Of a DNA stretch of 64,000 nucleotides, positions 11,226 through 23,743 are shown piece after piece. The stretch's first letter is position 1. Every line of letters begins with the position of its first letter. The position numbers and the translations under genes are program-made. The notes under the pieces are model-generated. The model ran no database searches, was not told the DNA's origin, and worked only from the letters and a program-made list of their open reading frames with translations. Origin of the DNA: Rallus limicola (taxonomy: Eukaryota > Chordata > Aves > Gruiformes > Rallidae); contig JAKCOZ010000003.1 of assembly GCA_022605955.1 (NCBI GenBank), forward strand, positions 51,336,179 through 51,400,178, read 5' to 3'.

Positions 11226-14200
11226 ATTGAACAAAGCATTATCCCATGTAGAATTGTAAAAGCACCTGCAAGAGACCTGCACAAAGGTTCTCAGATGCTG
11301 ACCAGCATAGTTTCTTCCTGCCAGTCAGATAAAGTAACATGCATTTTATCCCTCTAATGGACAAGAACTGGTATTTTTGTCTTCTGGCATGCCTCCTCAC
11401 GCTTTGCTAGTTATAGACTGCTCACGGATTCGTAGGTGTGGAGGGTTATATACAGACCATGCTGGTGGACAGTGCTTCACTGAGCTATGGTATTCTGAGG
11501 ATGTTTTACTATTTTATGGAAGTAACAGCTTATTCAATCCGTACTATTACCTACCAATCCTTTCTATTAGCAAAGGATAAAATAATTCCTAGAAGGAACA
11601 ACAGTTCTTAGACAGAGGTGTCCTGCCTCAGTGGCTCCAAAGTTGGTAAATGAAGTCAGAGGAGGAACTTCTGATAAATGTAACTTTGATGCATTGGTGG
11701 TGTTGAATCAATAGTCTGGTCTTGGCTCACAGTGTTACTGAAACAGAGGGAAGATGCTGGCAGGGTTTTGTGAGAAAAGCTGGTGTAAGCAACTACATTG
11801 AAGTAAGGCTGCAGACCTCTTGACCTTTAGAAGCACAAACCCATCTCTACAGATTGAAGAAAATTGTCCAAGGCCTCTAGAAGGTCTATGTTTAATACTA
11901 CTCCTTCTTGACATTTCTTGTTGGTGAATTTGGTAAGCTTCCATGCCTGGTTTGCCAGAGGTTTTTGGAGATGCCTTGTGTTTGTCCGAGGACTGTGGAT
12001 TCCACTCGAGGTAAACAACTAAGGATTAAACACTTCAGTGCTCAGTATGTTAAAAGTTTATTCTATTTCAGAGTTGTCACCTTCAGACTTTTTTGGACCT
12101 TTTTTGCTGATTGAATACTTTGAAGCAATTAAAAACTTGCATCTCATTTTTGCATTTTAGTGGTTCAAGCTTGACATAAATGTCCACTGCATGATTAGAA
12201 TATTAATTACCTTTATCTTGTTGCTACTGACTTTTAAGCCTCTTGCTGTAGAACAAGGCTTGATTTTACTTTGCTTAGTATTTAGTAATAATAAAACCAG
12301 GATTTTCAAAGCTTCTTACTAAGCATTGCTGTGAGTTTTATAAAAAACATTGCACTCACAAACCAAGGATGTTAAGTGCTATATTTCCAAGGTCAAATCT
12401 ACTGTAACTTCATATTGTCTGTGAAGATACAGGTAGTTTTGATTTTCTGTCCATTGCATGCATCTGTTATTTAACAGCCTGGATATTTTGGAATTACCCA
12501 GCTGTATAAATTAACATTCTGCACAGTAATGCTACAAATATATTGATTATTTTCTACCAAAACCTCAATTTTTTTGGTTTTTCTACTGAAGTACAGTTAT
12601 TCATTAGATAAATGTAATCCACATCATGTTTTACCTCAGCTCTTTGGAGCAGATTTACACATTTGACAGTTCCCCTGTGCCAAACCGACATCAGCATGAA
12701 TAATGAAGAGTGTCACAGTAAGGTAATTCTCTACAGCAGCAACACCAATACGGTACTTTTCCACCTCCCTGACCTATTTACCACCGTCTTCTCCTGCACC
12801 TTTCTGCAGCCATAGCTGCAATCTAAACAAATGTTATGGTATCAAATAGGAGACCATTTGTAATTTCTTAATTTATAGAGGATAAACAAACCTTCCTTCT
12901 GACATAAGTGCTGCAAATTGTGTGAGAAAAAAAAAAATTCTGTCTGTCATACTTATACTGTGATTATTTCAGCACTTGGCCCATAGAAATAGGGAATACA
13001 CTTAAAGACCAGGTCTAGGATTACTCCCTTAATACTATTTACTGACATGAGTCCAAACTGTGAAATATTTCTCATGTTTTAGTCAGTCTTTCTTGAGCCA
13101 AACCCCCTGGTGAAGAACACAACAGATGTCAAGAAAATGCTACTCTTACTAGGGATAAACTGTAGTTGCAGTGTGAATTTAGCATAGTAAGGGAGAATTG
13201 TTAAGAAAGGTTCCTGCTTTTGGGAAAGCTGGGGGTTGCACTTGTAATGCAAAACACTAAGACTGCTGCAATGGCTCAAATCAAAAGACAAATGAACTCA
13301 TCTGTATTTGTTTTATAAGCAGCCTATCAGTGAAGCTAAATACATAATAAATATTAACAACTTATGTTTGAAAAGTAAATAATCAGCCTTTTAAATTTTG
13401 TTCATATGTGGTATTAAACTTCTAAAAATAATAGTTTTAAACTAATTTGTTCCCCTTAACACAGACACTCACAATTCTTTAAGTCAATCCATGCTCTTCT
13501 GAATAGATTATAAATTACAAAGGGTAAAAAACTACTGATTTTATTAAATTACTAATGCTTTCAGGAGCTGGTCCTGGAAGGAAGCTTTTAGCAAAGGCAG
13601 TAGATAGCTGAACTAGAAAAAGAATGTAGTCTACTTTCATATATCATCTGATCTATTGGGATGAAAAAGTGGCAGCAGAGGCAAAAGAAGTAAATACTAA
13701 CTATTCTGAAAATGCAATTGCTTTTTTGCAGAGACAGTGAGAAAACACCAATTTACATGTACATTTAATCTCAACAGAGTGCCATGGCAAAAGGTTTTGG
13801 TTGAAGTGGCAAAGACCTGTGTTTGAAAATTGTCTGTGAGGATTTCATTTAATTTACATTCCTTTATCCATGTTTAATGAGTATTCAATCTTATTTTAAA
13901 GTATAATGATAAATATGCTAATACACTTTTTGTTCTCCCCAAAAGTAATTGAACATATTATTGCTGTGCTCTGGGCTAACACAATGTGAATATCTAATGC
14001 AGGAGTTCATGCACTCTTTTATTTAAACAACACAGTCTGGACACTGATTATTTGGAATGAAACCAGGCTTGGCACCCATCAGATCCTTGATCTTCCTAGT
14101 GCTGAACTGAGCACAGTTCTTGGCTGGCTACAGTGGGATGTCAGTCCCCTGTACAGCATAAAACAGTAGGCAAAGTCTCAGTGTAAAAAGCCCTGGTAAG

Positions 14201-14462
14201 GTTACTGTACAGAAGCCATAGAACAGCTGGGGCAACGCTGACCCAATACATCTACCAGCTGGTAGCAAAGGAAGCATCTTGCAGGTACCCACAAGATGCT
14301 GTAATCTAGGCTAGGGGCTGTTACGTTCCAGTTCTGCACTGCTACTTCCAGTCTGTTGGATGCTGTGGGAACAGAGCACAAAGAGCTGCCTGGGAGGTGC
14401 TTTGCTTGACACTGCTGGTTGAGCTGACTTTTAATCACTTCCCAGAATACAGGAAGCGTGTG

Positions 14463-14494
<32 letters not shown>

Positions 14495-15816
14495 AGATAT
14501 CAATTATCTATTTTTAAATTTCAGATCATTTCAGAATGGTACTAAAAGGAGAGGAAAAACTTAGTGCCTCATCGGTGACTGAGATTGAAAGATTGTATCA
14601 CATGTCTGCTTTACCCTTTCCTCAGGACTAGGACCTTCTAGTTTATTCTTTAGATTTCTTCTTTGTGTTGTTAAAGCAATATAGTAAATCTGAGGTAATA
14701 GATTTCTTTGTCTCATATGCCTAAGTATCTGCTTTAGATGAAGAGTTGGGCAATTAAATTATGTTGTTTGTTTTATTTTTAAACTGAAATTTTACAATTA
14801 ACTTTGAAAAATTCCTTTTGTAAGAAACACTTCAATCCTTATGTGATTTACACATAACACATATATGGTCTCTCTTACATATTTCAAGCACCCTAGAGGA
14901 ATGCACATACTTTCTTCTATTCACTAGTACACTGAGACTTATTTTTTCATTGTATTGAACTATCCAAAAATATCTTGCAGTATTTTTTCTCCTGATTGCA
15001 TTATTCTCTTACACCCTTAGCACTGCTTTTCTCAGGTGACTGATTTGACAGTTCGTGATAAGGGTAAAAATTATCAACTGAAACTAACAATCTCATGTTA
15101 TTTCACCAGATTTTACTCTCTGAACAATGTGAAAAGGGTGACCCATTTTCTTCTCTCCCCAGGATTAAAGGCCAATACATGAAGAATTCTGAAACTGACA
15201 CTAATTTGCACTGATTTCTGTAGGCCAGAGATGCTACTATTTATGTATTTAATAGAGGTTTGCTACCTCTTTTGATAGAGAATTCCCAGCCTTGCTATGA
15301 AATGAATTATTGACAAAGACAGAGAAGGATGATTGAAAGCAAACTGAGATATAGTCATTTGTATACAAATATAATGTACTAATATGGCCAACTGGTTTCC
15401 AGTGATCCAGATGCAGATGCACCCTTTGGCTGACAAGGTCAAAGCTCCTTCAGTAGTACTTGGAGCAGTACATCATCTTCCACATCTGTGTGTGCAGTTC
15501 CTTTTCCCCACCCATTCACCCACAAGATCAATAAAGTCAGAGACTACATTTTCATCTTCCTGCACTTCCTGTGTCCCACAGCCCTTTTTTAGACTGTGCT
15601 AAGTGTGCTGTAGCGTTGCACTTGTTTTCTACATTAATATCATTGACAGTGGTATGTAGTATCCTACCCAAAATTTTGATGGTTCGTAGTATTAATGATT
15701 TATAAATTAGTCTATAAAGTTGTTATTGTTGAGTCCTCTCCTGTAGGTGCACCCAAAGTAGAGTAAACTGTCTGATGTGGGCATCAGCGACACAGAGACC
15801 AGCATGGGCTGCTACT
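11226..15816. other. Unique AT-rich sequence, no gene seen
   Basis: Short frames only, none with recognisable domains. A CA microsatellite is listed separately. An A-run lies near 12931. Decayed CR1 sequence from the preceding fragment may continue to about 11.4 kb, but I cannot align it by eye. Confidence 0.55.
14463..14494. repeat. (CA)n microsatellite interrupted by CGCGCG
   Basis: About 16 CA-type dinucleotides with an internal CGCGCG. The alternating purine-pyrimidine run can adopt Z-DNA. It is likely polymorphic in length. Confidence 0.95.
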
Positions 15817-15950
15817 AGGTGTCAGCAGTATGGACCTCAAACAGATTCATCACTGGAATTGGCCCAGCACTCAACCAGGGCTGCAAGACCCAATTGAGTG
15901 CGGGTCAATTCTGGTGATGAGTCTGTTCGAGCTCCATACTACTGATACCT
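15817..15950. repeat. Imperfect hairpin with ~58-bp arms
   Basis: The left arm (15817-15874) starts AGGTGTCAGCAGTATGG and ends GCACTCAA. The right arm (15894-15950) is its reverse complement with about eight substitutions and a one-base gap, so roughly 49 of 58 positions match. A 19-base loop separates them. Most differences are transitions, as expected when two once-identical arms decay. The form fits a small palindromic non-autonomous DNA transposon (MITE) or an old inverted duplication. I do not recognise a terminal motif or target-site duplication, so the class is open. Confidence 0.85.
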
Positions 15951-16701
15951 AACAGTGGTAGTACTGCTGCCACCTTTTCAGAAGGAGAGAGTGTGTGTGA
16001 AGTTTGTAAGGAAAATTACACTGGTCTTGTGCTTTTCCTGACCTAAAGATCTAAGCACAACATGGAAGAAGAGAGAAGGTATTGTGGATTTTGTATTACA
16101 ATGAAGTCTAAAAACCTTTTATGAAATATATAATAGTCTGGAATGAAATCACTCTGTTCCCCATGCATGTATTGTGTACTGGTCCCATTTAATATATAAA
16201 CTGCATGACAAAACATTGCACTGTGAAATAGATGAAACAGCAGAAAATCAGTAGCCATCAGGCTAGCTACGTAAATATTTATTTTAAAACAATCATGCCA
16301 GTGAGATGAATCATATAATCTCTATCTCTGTGTCATTAAACCTCCCACTACTTTAGATTTCAAATCAACACCTTATCTCTGCTTAAACAATAAAAACCAC
16401 CCCAAACCCTCTAAAATATAGAAAATTACAAATTTTCTACTTTGAAATCATCTTGTCCCTTCCATTTTGATGTACTTGTCACCATTAAATTTTCACTGGT
16501 GGTTTGCAGTTTCCATACTTTCTGCCTACAAAAACATAAACAAAGCATGACAAAGTTTTCTTATCTGTGGAAAGTTTTACATCTGTAAATGTGTGTCTAA
16601 AAAAAGGTCTGGAGAGAATCCTGGTAAGGAGAAATCTAGGTGTTTGTATGTGGATTTATTCCTGATGGTAGAATATAAACCATTATAAATATTAAAACTT
16701 T
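15951..16701. other. Unique sequence between hairpin and CR1
   Basis: No gene, tail motif or tandem repeat is seen. The start of this stretch may still belong to the hairpin element, since a GTAGTACTGCTGCC word near 15957 loosely mirrors sequence left of the left arm. Confidence 0.5.
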
Positions 16702-17211
16702 GAGTTCTGGTGATGCCACACCTTGAATACTATGTTCAGTTTTGGGCCCCTCACTACAAGAAAGACATTGAGGTGCTTCTGCATGTCCAAAGAAGGACAA
16801 GTAAGATGGTGAAGGGTCTGGAGAACAAGTTCTGAGGGATCTGGGGTTGTTTAGCCTGGAGAAAAGGAGACTGAGGGGAGACCTTATTGCTCTCTACAAC
16901 TACCTGAAGGGAGGTTGTAGCCAAGAGGGTGTTGGTTTCGTCTCCCAGTAGCAAGTAAAAGAATGAGAGGAAATGGCCAGGCGAGGTTTATATTAGCTAT
17001 TAGGAAAAACATCTTCACCAAAAGAGTTTTCAGTTGTTGGAACAGGCTGTCCAGTGAAGTGGTTGAGTCACCATCCCCGGAGGTATTTAAAAGATGTATA
17101 GAAGTGGTCTTGGGGTCATGGTTTAGCGGTGGACTTGGCACTGTTAGGTTAGTGGTTGGACTCAAGGATCTTCAACCCTTTTTCCAACCTAAACAACTCT
17201 ATGATTCTATG
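16702..17211 (+). mobile_element. CR1 LINE, ORF2 C-terminus plus 3' tail
   Basis: The copy begins in the segment that codes for '[13 protein letters not shown]' type sequence in CR1 ORF2 and runs colinearly through the LFSLEKRR block (near 16848). From 16963 an open segment includes RGNGQARFILAIRKNIF and NRLSSEVVESPSPEVFK. The 3' end carries TGGACTCAAGGATCTTCAA, TTTTTCCAACCTAAACAAC and ATGATTCTATG ending at 17211. The reading frame is broken upstream. It is one of four copies here with an ATTCTATG-type tail. Confidence 0.9.
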
Positions 17212-20200
17212 TCTGTGCTCACATTATGATGATACGAACTTTTGCACAAATCTCTTTTTGTCAGAATTTGAAAGGATGTTTTCTCTCCCTCATCAGCAGC
17301 ATTAGGGCACTCCTCAGTTCTGCTTTGCTCTGGATACATATGATTATTCTCCTAGAAGATATAATTCTTCATTGTTTGAAGCATAATGTTTTTCAGTATG
17401 AGGTCTGACTCTTCAGTTATAGGGGACGAGAGTAATACTTATGGCCATTGGGACTGAATAGGAGTGTCACTTCAAGACATTCTTGAGAGACTGCAGTTGC
17501 CGGAGGCCTCCTCTCTGTTGGTATTTCTCCCTGCCCAGGAGCCATGTACATTTTTCAAGCTCTTTATAGATATTATTCACTAAAGACCAGCTTCTGATCC
17601 TCTTGCTCATCCTCATAAATGCCTTATTTTTAAAACTGGTCTGTTGATGTTTGTTTGCAGAGAAAGGAGCTAAGCTATTCTATTAAAGGGACCTAAAGCT
17701 GCTTCCTCAGGAACCAGCTTTAGGCCCATAAGATGAACCTTAGCATATCATGCTAAATTTCCTCTTAATATGCTCTCTGGACAACAGATATTTGTGATTG
17801 TATTTCACAGATTCTTACGCTGTTCTACTCTAAGGTTGATAGATGAAAAGAAATTAATTGGCATTTAGAAGCTTCTCTGCCTGGAGAAATAGTCCAAAAT
17901 AGCCATTCAAAGAGGCACCTTTAAGAACAGAACAGTGAAAAATACCTCCTGTGAAGGAGTTGTTTGAGGACATTTCTCTGCATCAGCAAAACCTTCAAGG
18001 TTTATATGCAAACAAGGCTTGCAGCCTCCTCTCTCACTGCACCAGGCCTGCAGAAAAGAGGAGAAAAAGAGCAGGGCTAGCATCCTGGTTTCTTTTTGTC
18101 CTCAGGCAGAGTGTATAATTGTAATTTGCTTGAAAAATATTGGTTCCTTTTCATTTTGGATTGACGTTCAGAGTGTGAAGATAGGTGTTATATTAAGTAT
18201 GCATGTGGACAAAGGTAACACATTCTGTTGTATTGTGACTGATTTTTGCTAATTTATCTTTTAATTACTGTTGACTGTTAATTATTGTTATTTACACCAG
18301 TTATTGCTACGCAGACAATGTAAATAGGATTCTACTCAACAAAAGATCTCTTTTAACTCCAGTGCAAGATTTTTCACTATATGTGAAAAGCTCAAAACCC
18401 TTGATCACCCCCAAGCACTTTCTAAATTATTACAAATCCAGAGACATCCACACAGATGGTGATTATTTTCAAATCTTCTTGATGCAGAGCTGCAGGGAGT
18501 ATGTGACATATTCTATCAAATATGTATTATTGAAATAGTTTCCTTTTGGAGTTTGGAAAATGTCAGCAATGCTTAGGCAAGAAAACAATAAGAGGGAGAT
18601 GGTAGAGATACGAATAGTTGAGTGAAAGTAAACTGTGTGGTCCTATTTCCTAATCAAAGAACATGCCACGAGGAGAGAGTCCAATGGTACTGACATTGCA
18701 GCTTGCATTAAATGGGGAAAAAATATTCAGCCTGGGAAACTTTATTAAAAAAATTGCAATGAGGCCAAAACTTGGAAGGAATTCAAAAGCCACTTGGCAC
18801 TTGTACAGACATAATCACCCACAATAACATAAAAAATAGCAGGTTTTCAGGGAAGATATAAAGATTCCGGCTTTAGCATGTGAATCAACCAATAATTGCC
18901 CGAGAGCAGAATGAAGATTCCTGTTGGAGAAGTTATTAATCCACTTTCTTTAACATGGTTTCTCAGACTTCTTTCTTATTGCACTTAGCAATTCTCAGTG
19001 ACAGGGCATGGACTCCATAACTTAACAGTTAATCTTTGTTACTAACATTTAGGCCAAAAACAGTGCTGGGATGATTATTGAAGTGCTTATACAAACTTTG
19101 TTGGATGGCACCCTTATGAAAAGGCCTCTTAAATAGTTCATCTAGATGTCCATGCTGTTAACTGTGTACCGCTGTGTAATAAAGTACAGCTATCTGAAGT
19201 GTTTAACAATCTCCACAGGGCTGCTCTCTCACTGTGCCACTCCTGTATGATCGCAGAATGCATAAATGGCTAAGCCTCTGCAGAGAGCATGATCTCGTCG
19301 GGAATCAAGGACACTTACTGTAATCTACTACAGAAAGACTTTGTATGACTTTCATGTCGGGTAAAACAGGGCTTAGCAGTCGGAACTATAGAGAGAAAGC
19401 TGTGGGTAGTGATTGCAGGATGTCATGGGGCCACTCATGACACAGTGTCTTTGCAGTTCCCTTTCAAATAGTGTACAGTGCTTGGAACAAGACCGTGCAT
19501 ATCTTATCTACTCAACACATACTTACAGTGTGTTGAAAGAGCAATTTGAGTAGCAGTTCTGTGACTGCAACACAGAGCTCAGTTCACACTGCTCAGCCAT
19601 GCTAGATAGTCGGGGTAAATACAGCAGTCCAGAAGTCTCTGTTCTCACTGGTAGATTGTTTGATTCCTATAAACAGTCAAATTAAAAAGTGTGAGGCAGC
19701 ATTCCTGGGCACTAGAACTCAATTGTTCATTCTGTTAGATCATCAGACTTGGGCACACCTTCAGCATGAGCCAGCTAACTTTGGGCCAAATAATTCCTGA
19801 ACATAGCAAGGCAATTATCGTGGTTTGAGGAGCCTTTCCAAAGGGCAGTTGGCATGTGATCATAGTTTTTGGGGCAGTGAGGGAATTTAAATTCTAGAAA
19901 AAGGTAATTTCAAGTATCAGTGCTTGGAATGACCCAAGGTGCACAGAAGTTAAAAGTGTAAAGGCAGCCTTATTTGCTTTGGAGTTAACACATTTAATGC
20001 TGGCTTGAGTGTACACATCTGTGCAAGAGAGACATGCCCAGCATTTTAGTAAAAATCTAATTAAAATTCCTGTGTTCAGAAAGACCATAAGGGAAGAAAA
20101 TAATTGCCTTGGAAGTATGACAATGGAGAGATATTCCACAGAGTAGCAATTAACTTCAGACTCAGAGCATCTTCAGGAGAAAACACCCATATGTGATACT

Positions 20201-23200
20201 CAGGTTGCAAACTTCCATGTTTCACAAAACTCACCCAAAAGTCTTAACACAAAAGACTTTTCATACAAACAATAAACCTGCTAGGGAACTTGACACTGCT
20301 ATTGGACTTATACTGGGATTTTGGGGTTTTCTTTTGGTGGTGGTTTTTGCTTGGTACCAGTTATACCACCTAGAATACTGGTAGTGGATTGATAAGAAGT
20401 GGTGTAAACATTCACTGGGATTCCTTTTAGAAGAACAATGTGTAAAAAGGTCAAAAGGAATACCATATAAACGTCTAGGACGGTATGAATCTGCTTTGTG
20501 GTAGTCTATTTAATCTCTTTTTCCACATCTCTATATTTGAGGGATAAAAGGCTCCGATACAGGAAAAAAAAAATCTCATCAGAATTTAAGCATTTACGAA
20601 TTTAAGAACTTTGATGAATTAGAATTTAAGAATAGGATAGGGCAGAACACCCTCACATTCTCTAAAAATTATTTTTCAGGGTGTACACCCTGCAAATGAG
20701 CCATAGGCAGAGGTATCTAAGCTAACTCCAGAACTAGATGCAGAATTGCTATTTCAGCACACTGCTACACTAATTAACTGACACAAAGGAGTTAGGTAAA
20801 TTAGCTCAGGTAGCATTGTACTCTGCAGCTCTGTATCTCCTCATCCAAATGATATCTGAGCTGTGTTGGATCAGGTAAATGTTCCAACTTGTTCAGAACC
20901 TGTAACTTGGTCCTATCATGTATAATGTCTGTGGGTGCCTGACTTTGAATTTCCCTGTCTTTGGACAAGTAGCCTAGTTTTTTTAATCAAACCAAAACCA
21001 AAACCAAAATCAAAACCAAACCAACTAAGCAGACAAACAAAAGTAAATAATATTTAGATACAGTAATCTTTGAATTAAAACAGAAAATATTTTTATTTTC
21101 GGAAATCAAATTCAGAAAATGTGTTTGTGTGACAGACTCTGCATTTATGTTTGAATGTGCTAAAGTGTTTTCTGAGTAAAAACATCACACCATTCCACTC
21201 ACTCAAAATCTGCAACAGAACAACAGCTCTCCATTTGATCAAACTGCAATGAATATGTCCTGAAGAAATCTTCTTTGGATATTGCGAATAAATAGACCCT
21301 TCTGCCATTGGCCAAATAAGATATTAAAGAAATCCAAAACTTGGCTGGATGATAGCAGCTTCTGAATATCTACTGGGGCAAAAACAGGTTGAAAGGGCCG
21401 TGGCTATTTTATATACTTTTCAAATCCTGAAGACATAAAACCCACAAGATAGAAGTTCAGATTTTCTGTTCTTCACAGGGAGATATGCCGAGGCCCACTC
21501 TAGGCCCACTCTATCTTTTATTTTTGCATCAAATTATGCACTGGCAAACTTTGGAGTCCCATATGTAGACATAGTGTACATTACTGTAGATCACAGGGAC
21601 TTGCATCTTTGATGCTCATCATAACATGTGGGGTGGTGCCCTGAATTATTTTGAGCCTCTTAAATTGCAATTTAAATATTTCGTGGAAGCCTCTTCTGCT
21701 TCCTCATGTTCTATTTCTTGTCTACAGATATAGGTGCAAAATATCTGGCCATATGGAATAATTACAAAGCTTTTAGTGTATAGTTTTCTAGTCTGAATTC
21801 CAAGAGAAACAGCTTTTGTAGTCAGAGCCTGTCTTCTTTTACCAAAAATTTTGAATATTTTGGCCAATATATTCTGTGTTTAATAGTGATGTAGAGTGCT
21901 TAGAGAGTTTCATGTCCCTCTTCTCTTGGGAAGCAGTGGCTGAAGTACATGGTGAGAAATGTTCCTGTTCTCAAACTGGCGTAAGTCCTGCAGTATTATA
22001 ATTTCCTATTTTCTGTATCTGAGAATCTCAGACAGTTTGAACACAGGAAAAGCATCAGTCAGAGCTTGCTCTTTCTTGTAAATAATCTTACCACATCACA
22101 GGAAGCCATGGGCATTGCTTTTTATCCATTCTGTTGCTTATATAACTTGCTTTATAAAACCATCTATCTTTGGTACAGAATGATGACCACAATAATGATA
22201 TCACTTGATTCTCATAGTTTACAATTTGACACCTGGAAATTCCTTATGGCTTTATGACTTTACCTATATATTTGTGATGGGCAACTCTGGAGTGAATCAA
22301 TCAAGTTCATAGGAAGTTTTGATTTCTAGCTGTTGATGAATTGTTAGCAGAACTGAAAACTGGAGGTAAGGCAATTGATAATACATTATGATGATAGAAT
22401 CTCCTCAGGCAACTACAGTCTAGTGAAGCAAGGAGTTATGTAAGAGGCTCAGCCACTTACTAAAATTATAAGCGTTTGCATTATGTTGTCCAATTTCTAT
22501 TAGACAAATTAGTTTTACTCATATTTCTAAAGGTTGTTTTCTTTGCTCTTATTAAATTGTCCTGATTAAATTACAACAGCAAGATGATCTTCACAGTCCC
22601 TTGTGCTAGCGTAGGTAGGGAAGAAATGCTTGTGGCCCACCCTCTCTCCATTTTCTAGTGACATTTCAATATTGTCTTACAAGTTCTGTTTATCATTCTG
22701 TCTGCCAAGGTTTACTGCAATGTGATTATAATGAAAAATTGTTTAGTCCTGCAAAGTTTAAGATGATGAGAGCACTACTGAGATTTTTTTTTTTAAGACA
22801 AAAAGGATCGATGTCAGTGTGGTGTTTTGAGTAAGCACAACCTATGTCAAGGACTAATAAAATCATAGGAAAAAAGCCTTCAGGAAAAGCATTATTTTGC
22901 AAACCGGTGTGGCTGAAATTGAATTAAGTGGCCAAGTAGGAGGTCTTGTCCTTTCTAACATGAGACATTATTACCATCTTTCCCTGGTTGAGTGTGTGTG
23001 CCTGCTCCATTTTGCACGTGACACCTCTTGCCTTCACATCATATGGGCTAGCCCTATGGCAAATTACACTTTTTGGCACTAAAATGAAGCCAGGGAAAAC
23101 GCTTCAAAGCAGAGCTCCTGAGTATTGGACACAACTCAGCACTGTGACTTCTCTCCTGCTTTCTGTCCTAGATGCAGATAATTAGAGAATCATCCTGATC

Positions 23201-23680
23201 TGCAGACGAGCTGCATCTGGAACATGGGATCACAGACAGAGAAAAGCCACAACACTGTGCTGCATAAATGCATGCGGTACACTCTTCACTACGTGCGTGT
23301 CAGTTCTCAGGAATGCCAAACACTTGATGTGTCTGCCATCCAGGACAGGTGAGCAAAGCCGCTACACTCCCAAGGGTAACCCCCAAGTCAATCTCTAACA
23401 GAAAGGCATTGGGGAAAAAAGTTTTTCAAACCAAAAATGTGCATAATGATGAGCTTCCTTGTCCTTTGAGCTTCTTGATATTGATCATTTCATCTACAGA
23501 AACAAAACACGATATAAAATGAACTAGTTGTCTAGGGAGATGCAGCAATCATTGGCAAAGTCTTGCCCATTACAGGGCTAACACAGCCTGCTCTTGATGG
23601 CCTCAGTTATGCAGCTCTCCTCACATATTGCCACTTAGCTCCCTTCCCTTTGACATTGTCACAACAAATTAAAACCCCCA
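17212..23680. other. Long unique stretch, no gene seen
   Basis: No CR1, SINE or LTR motif is recognised and no plausible exon is seen. A (CCAAAA)n-like tract is listed separately. Three GAATTTAAG words lie within 20583-20635, a minor local repetition. It is one of the longest apparently retroposon-free intervals in the window. Confidence 0.55.
20988..21023. repeat. Degenerate (CCAAAA)n simple repeat
   Basis: About six units of ACCAAA or CCAAAA with one T substitution. Simple sequence; no function inferred. Confidence 0.8.
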
Positions 23681-23743
23681 TCCTGCAAGCACTTCACGCA
23701 TGTGAGTAGTCAGAGTTAATCACATGCATGAGTGTTTGCAGGA
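23681..23743. repeat. Imperfect hairpin resembling a palindromic amniote MITE
   Basis: The left arm (23681-23705, starting TCCTGCAAGCACTT) pairs with the right arm (23720-23743, ending GTGTTTGCAGGA). There are two mismatches and one bulge, and the loop is 14 nt. The arm ends 'TCCTGCAA' and 'TTGCAGGA' and the inner 'ATGTGA/TCACAT' recall a palindromic repeat family I associate with reptile and bird genomes, where CACGTGAGTAGT-type blocks are flanked by TCCTGCAAACACT termini. GTGAGTAGT follows the left arm here as well. The family assignment is from memory and needs a library search. The pairing itself is directly visible. Confidence 0.7.
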
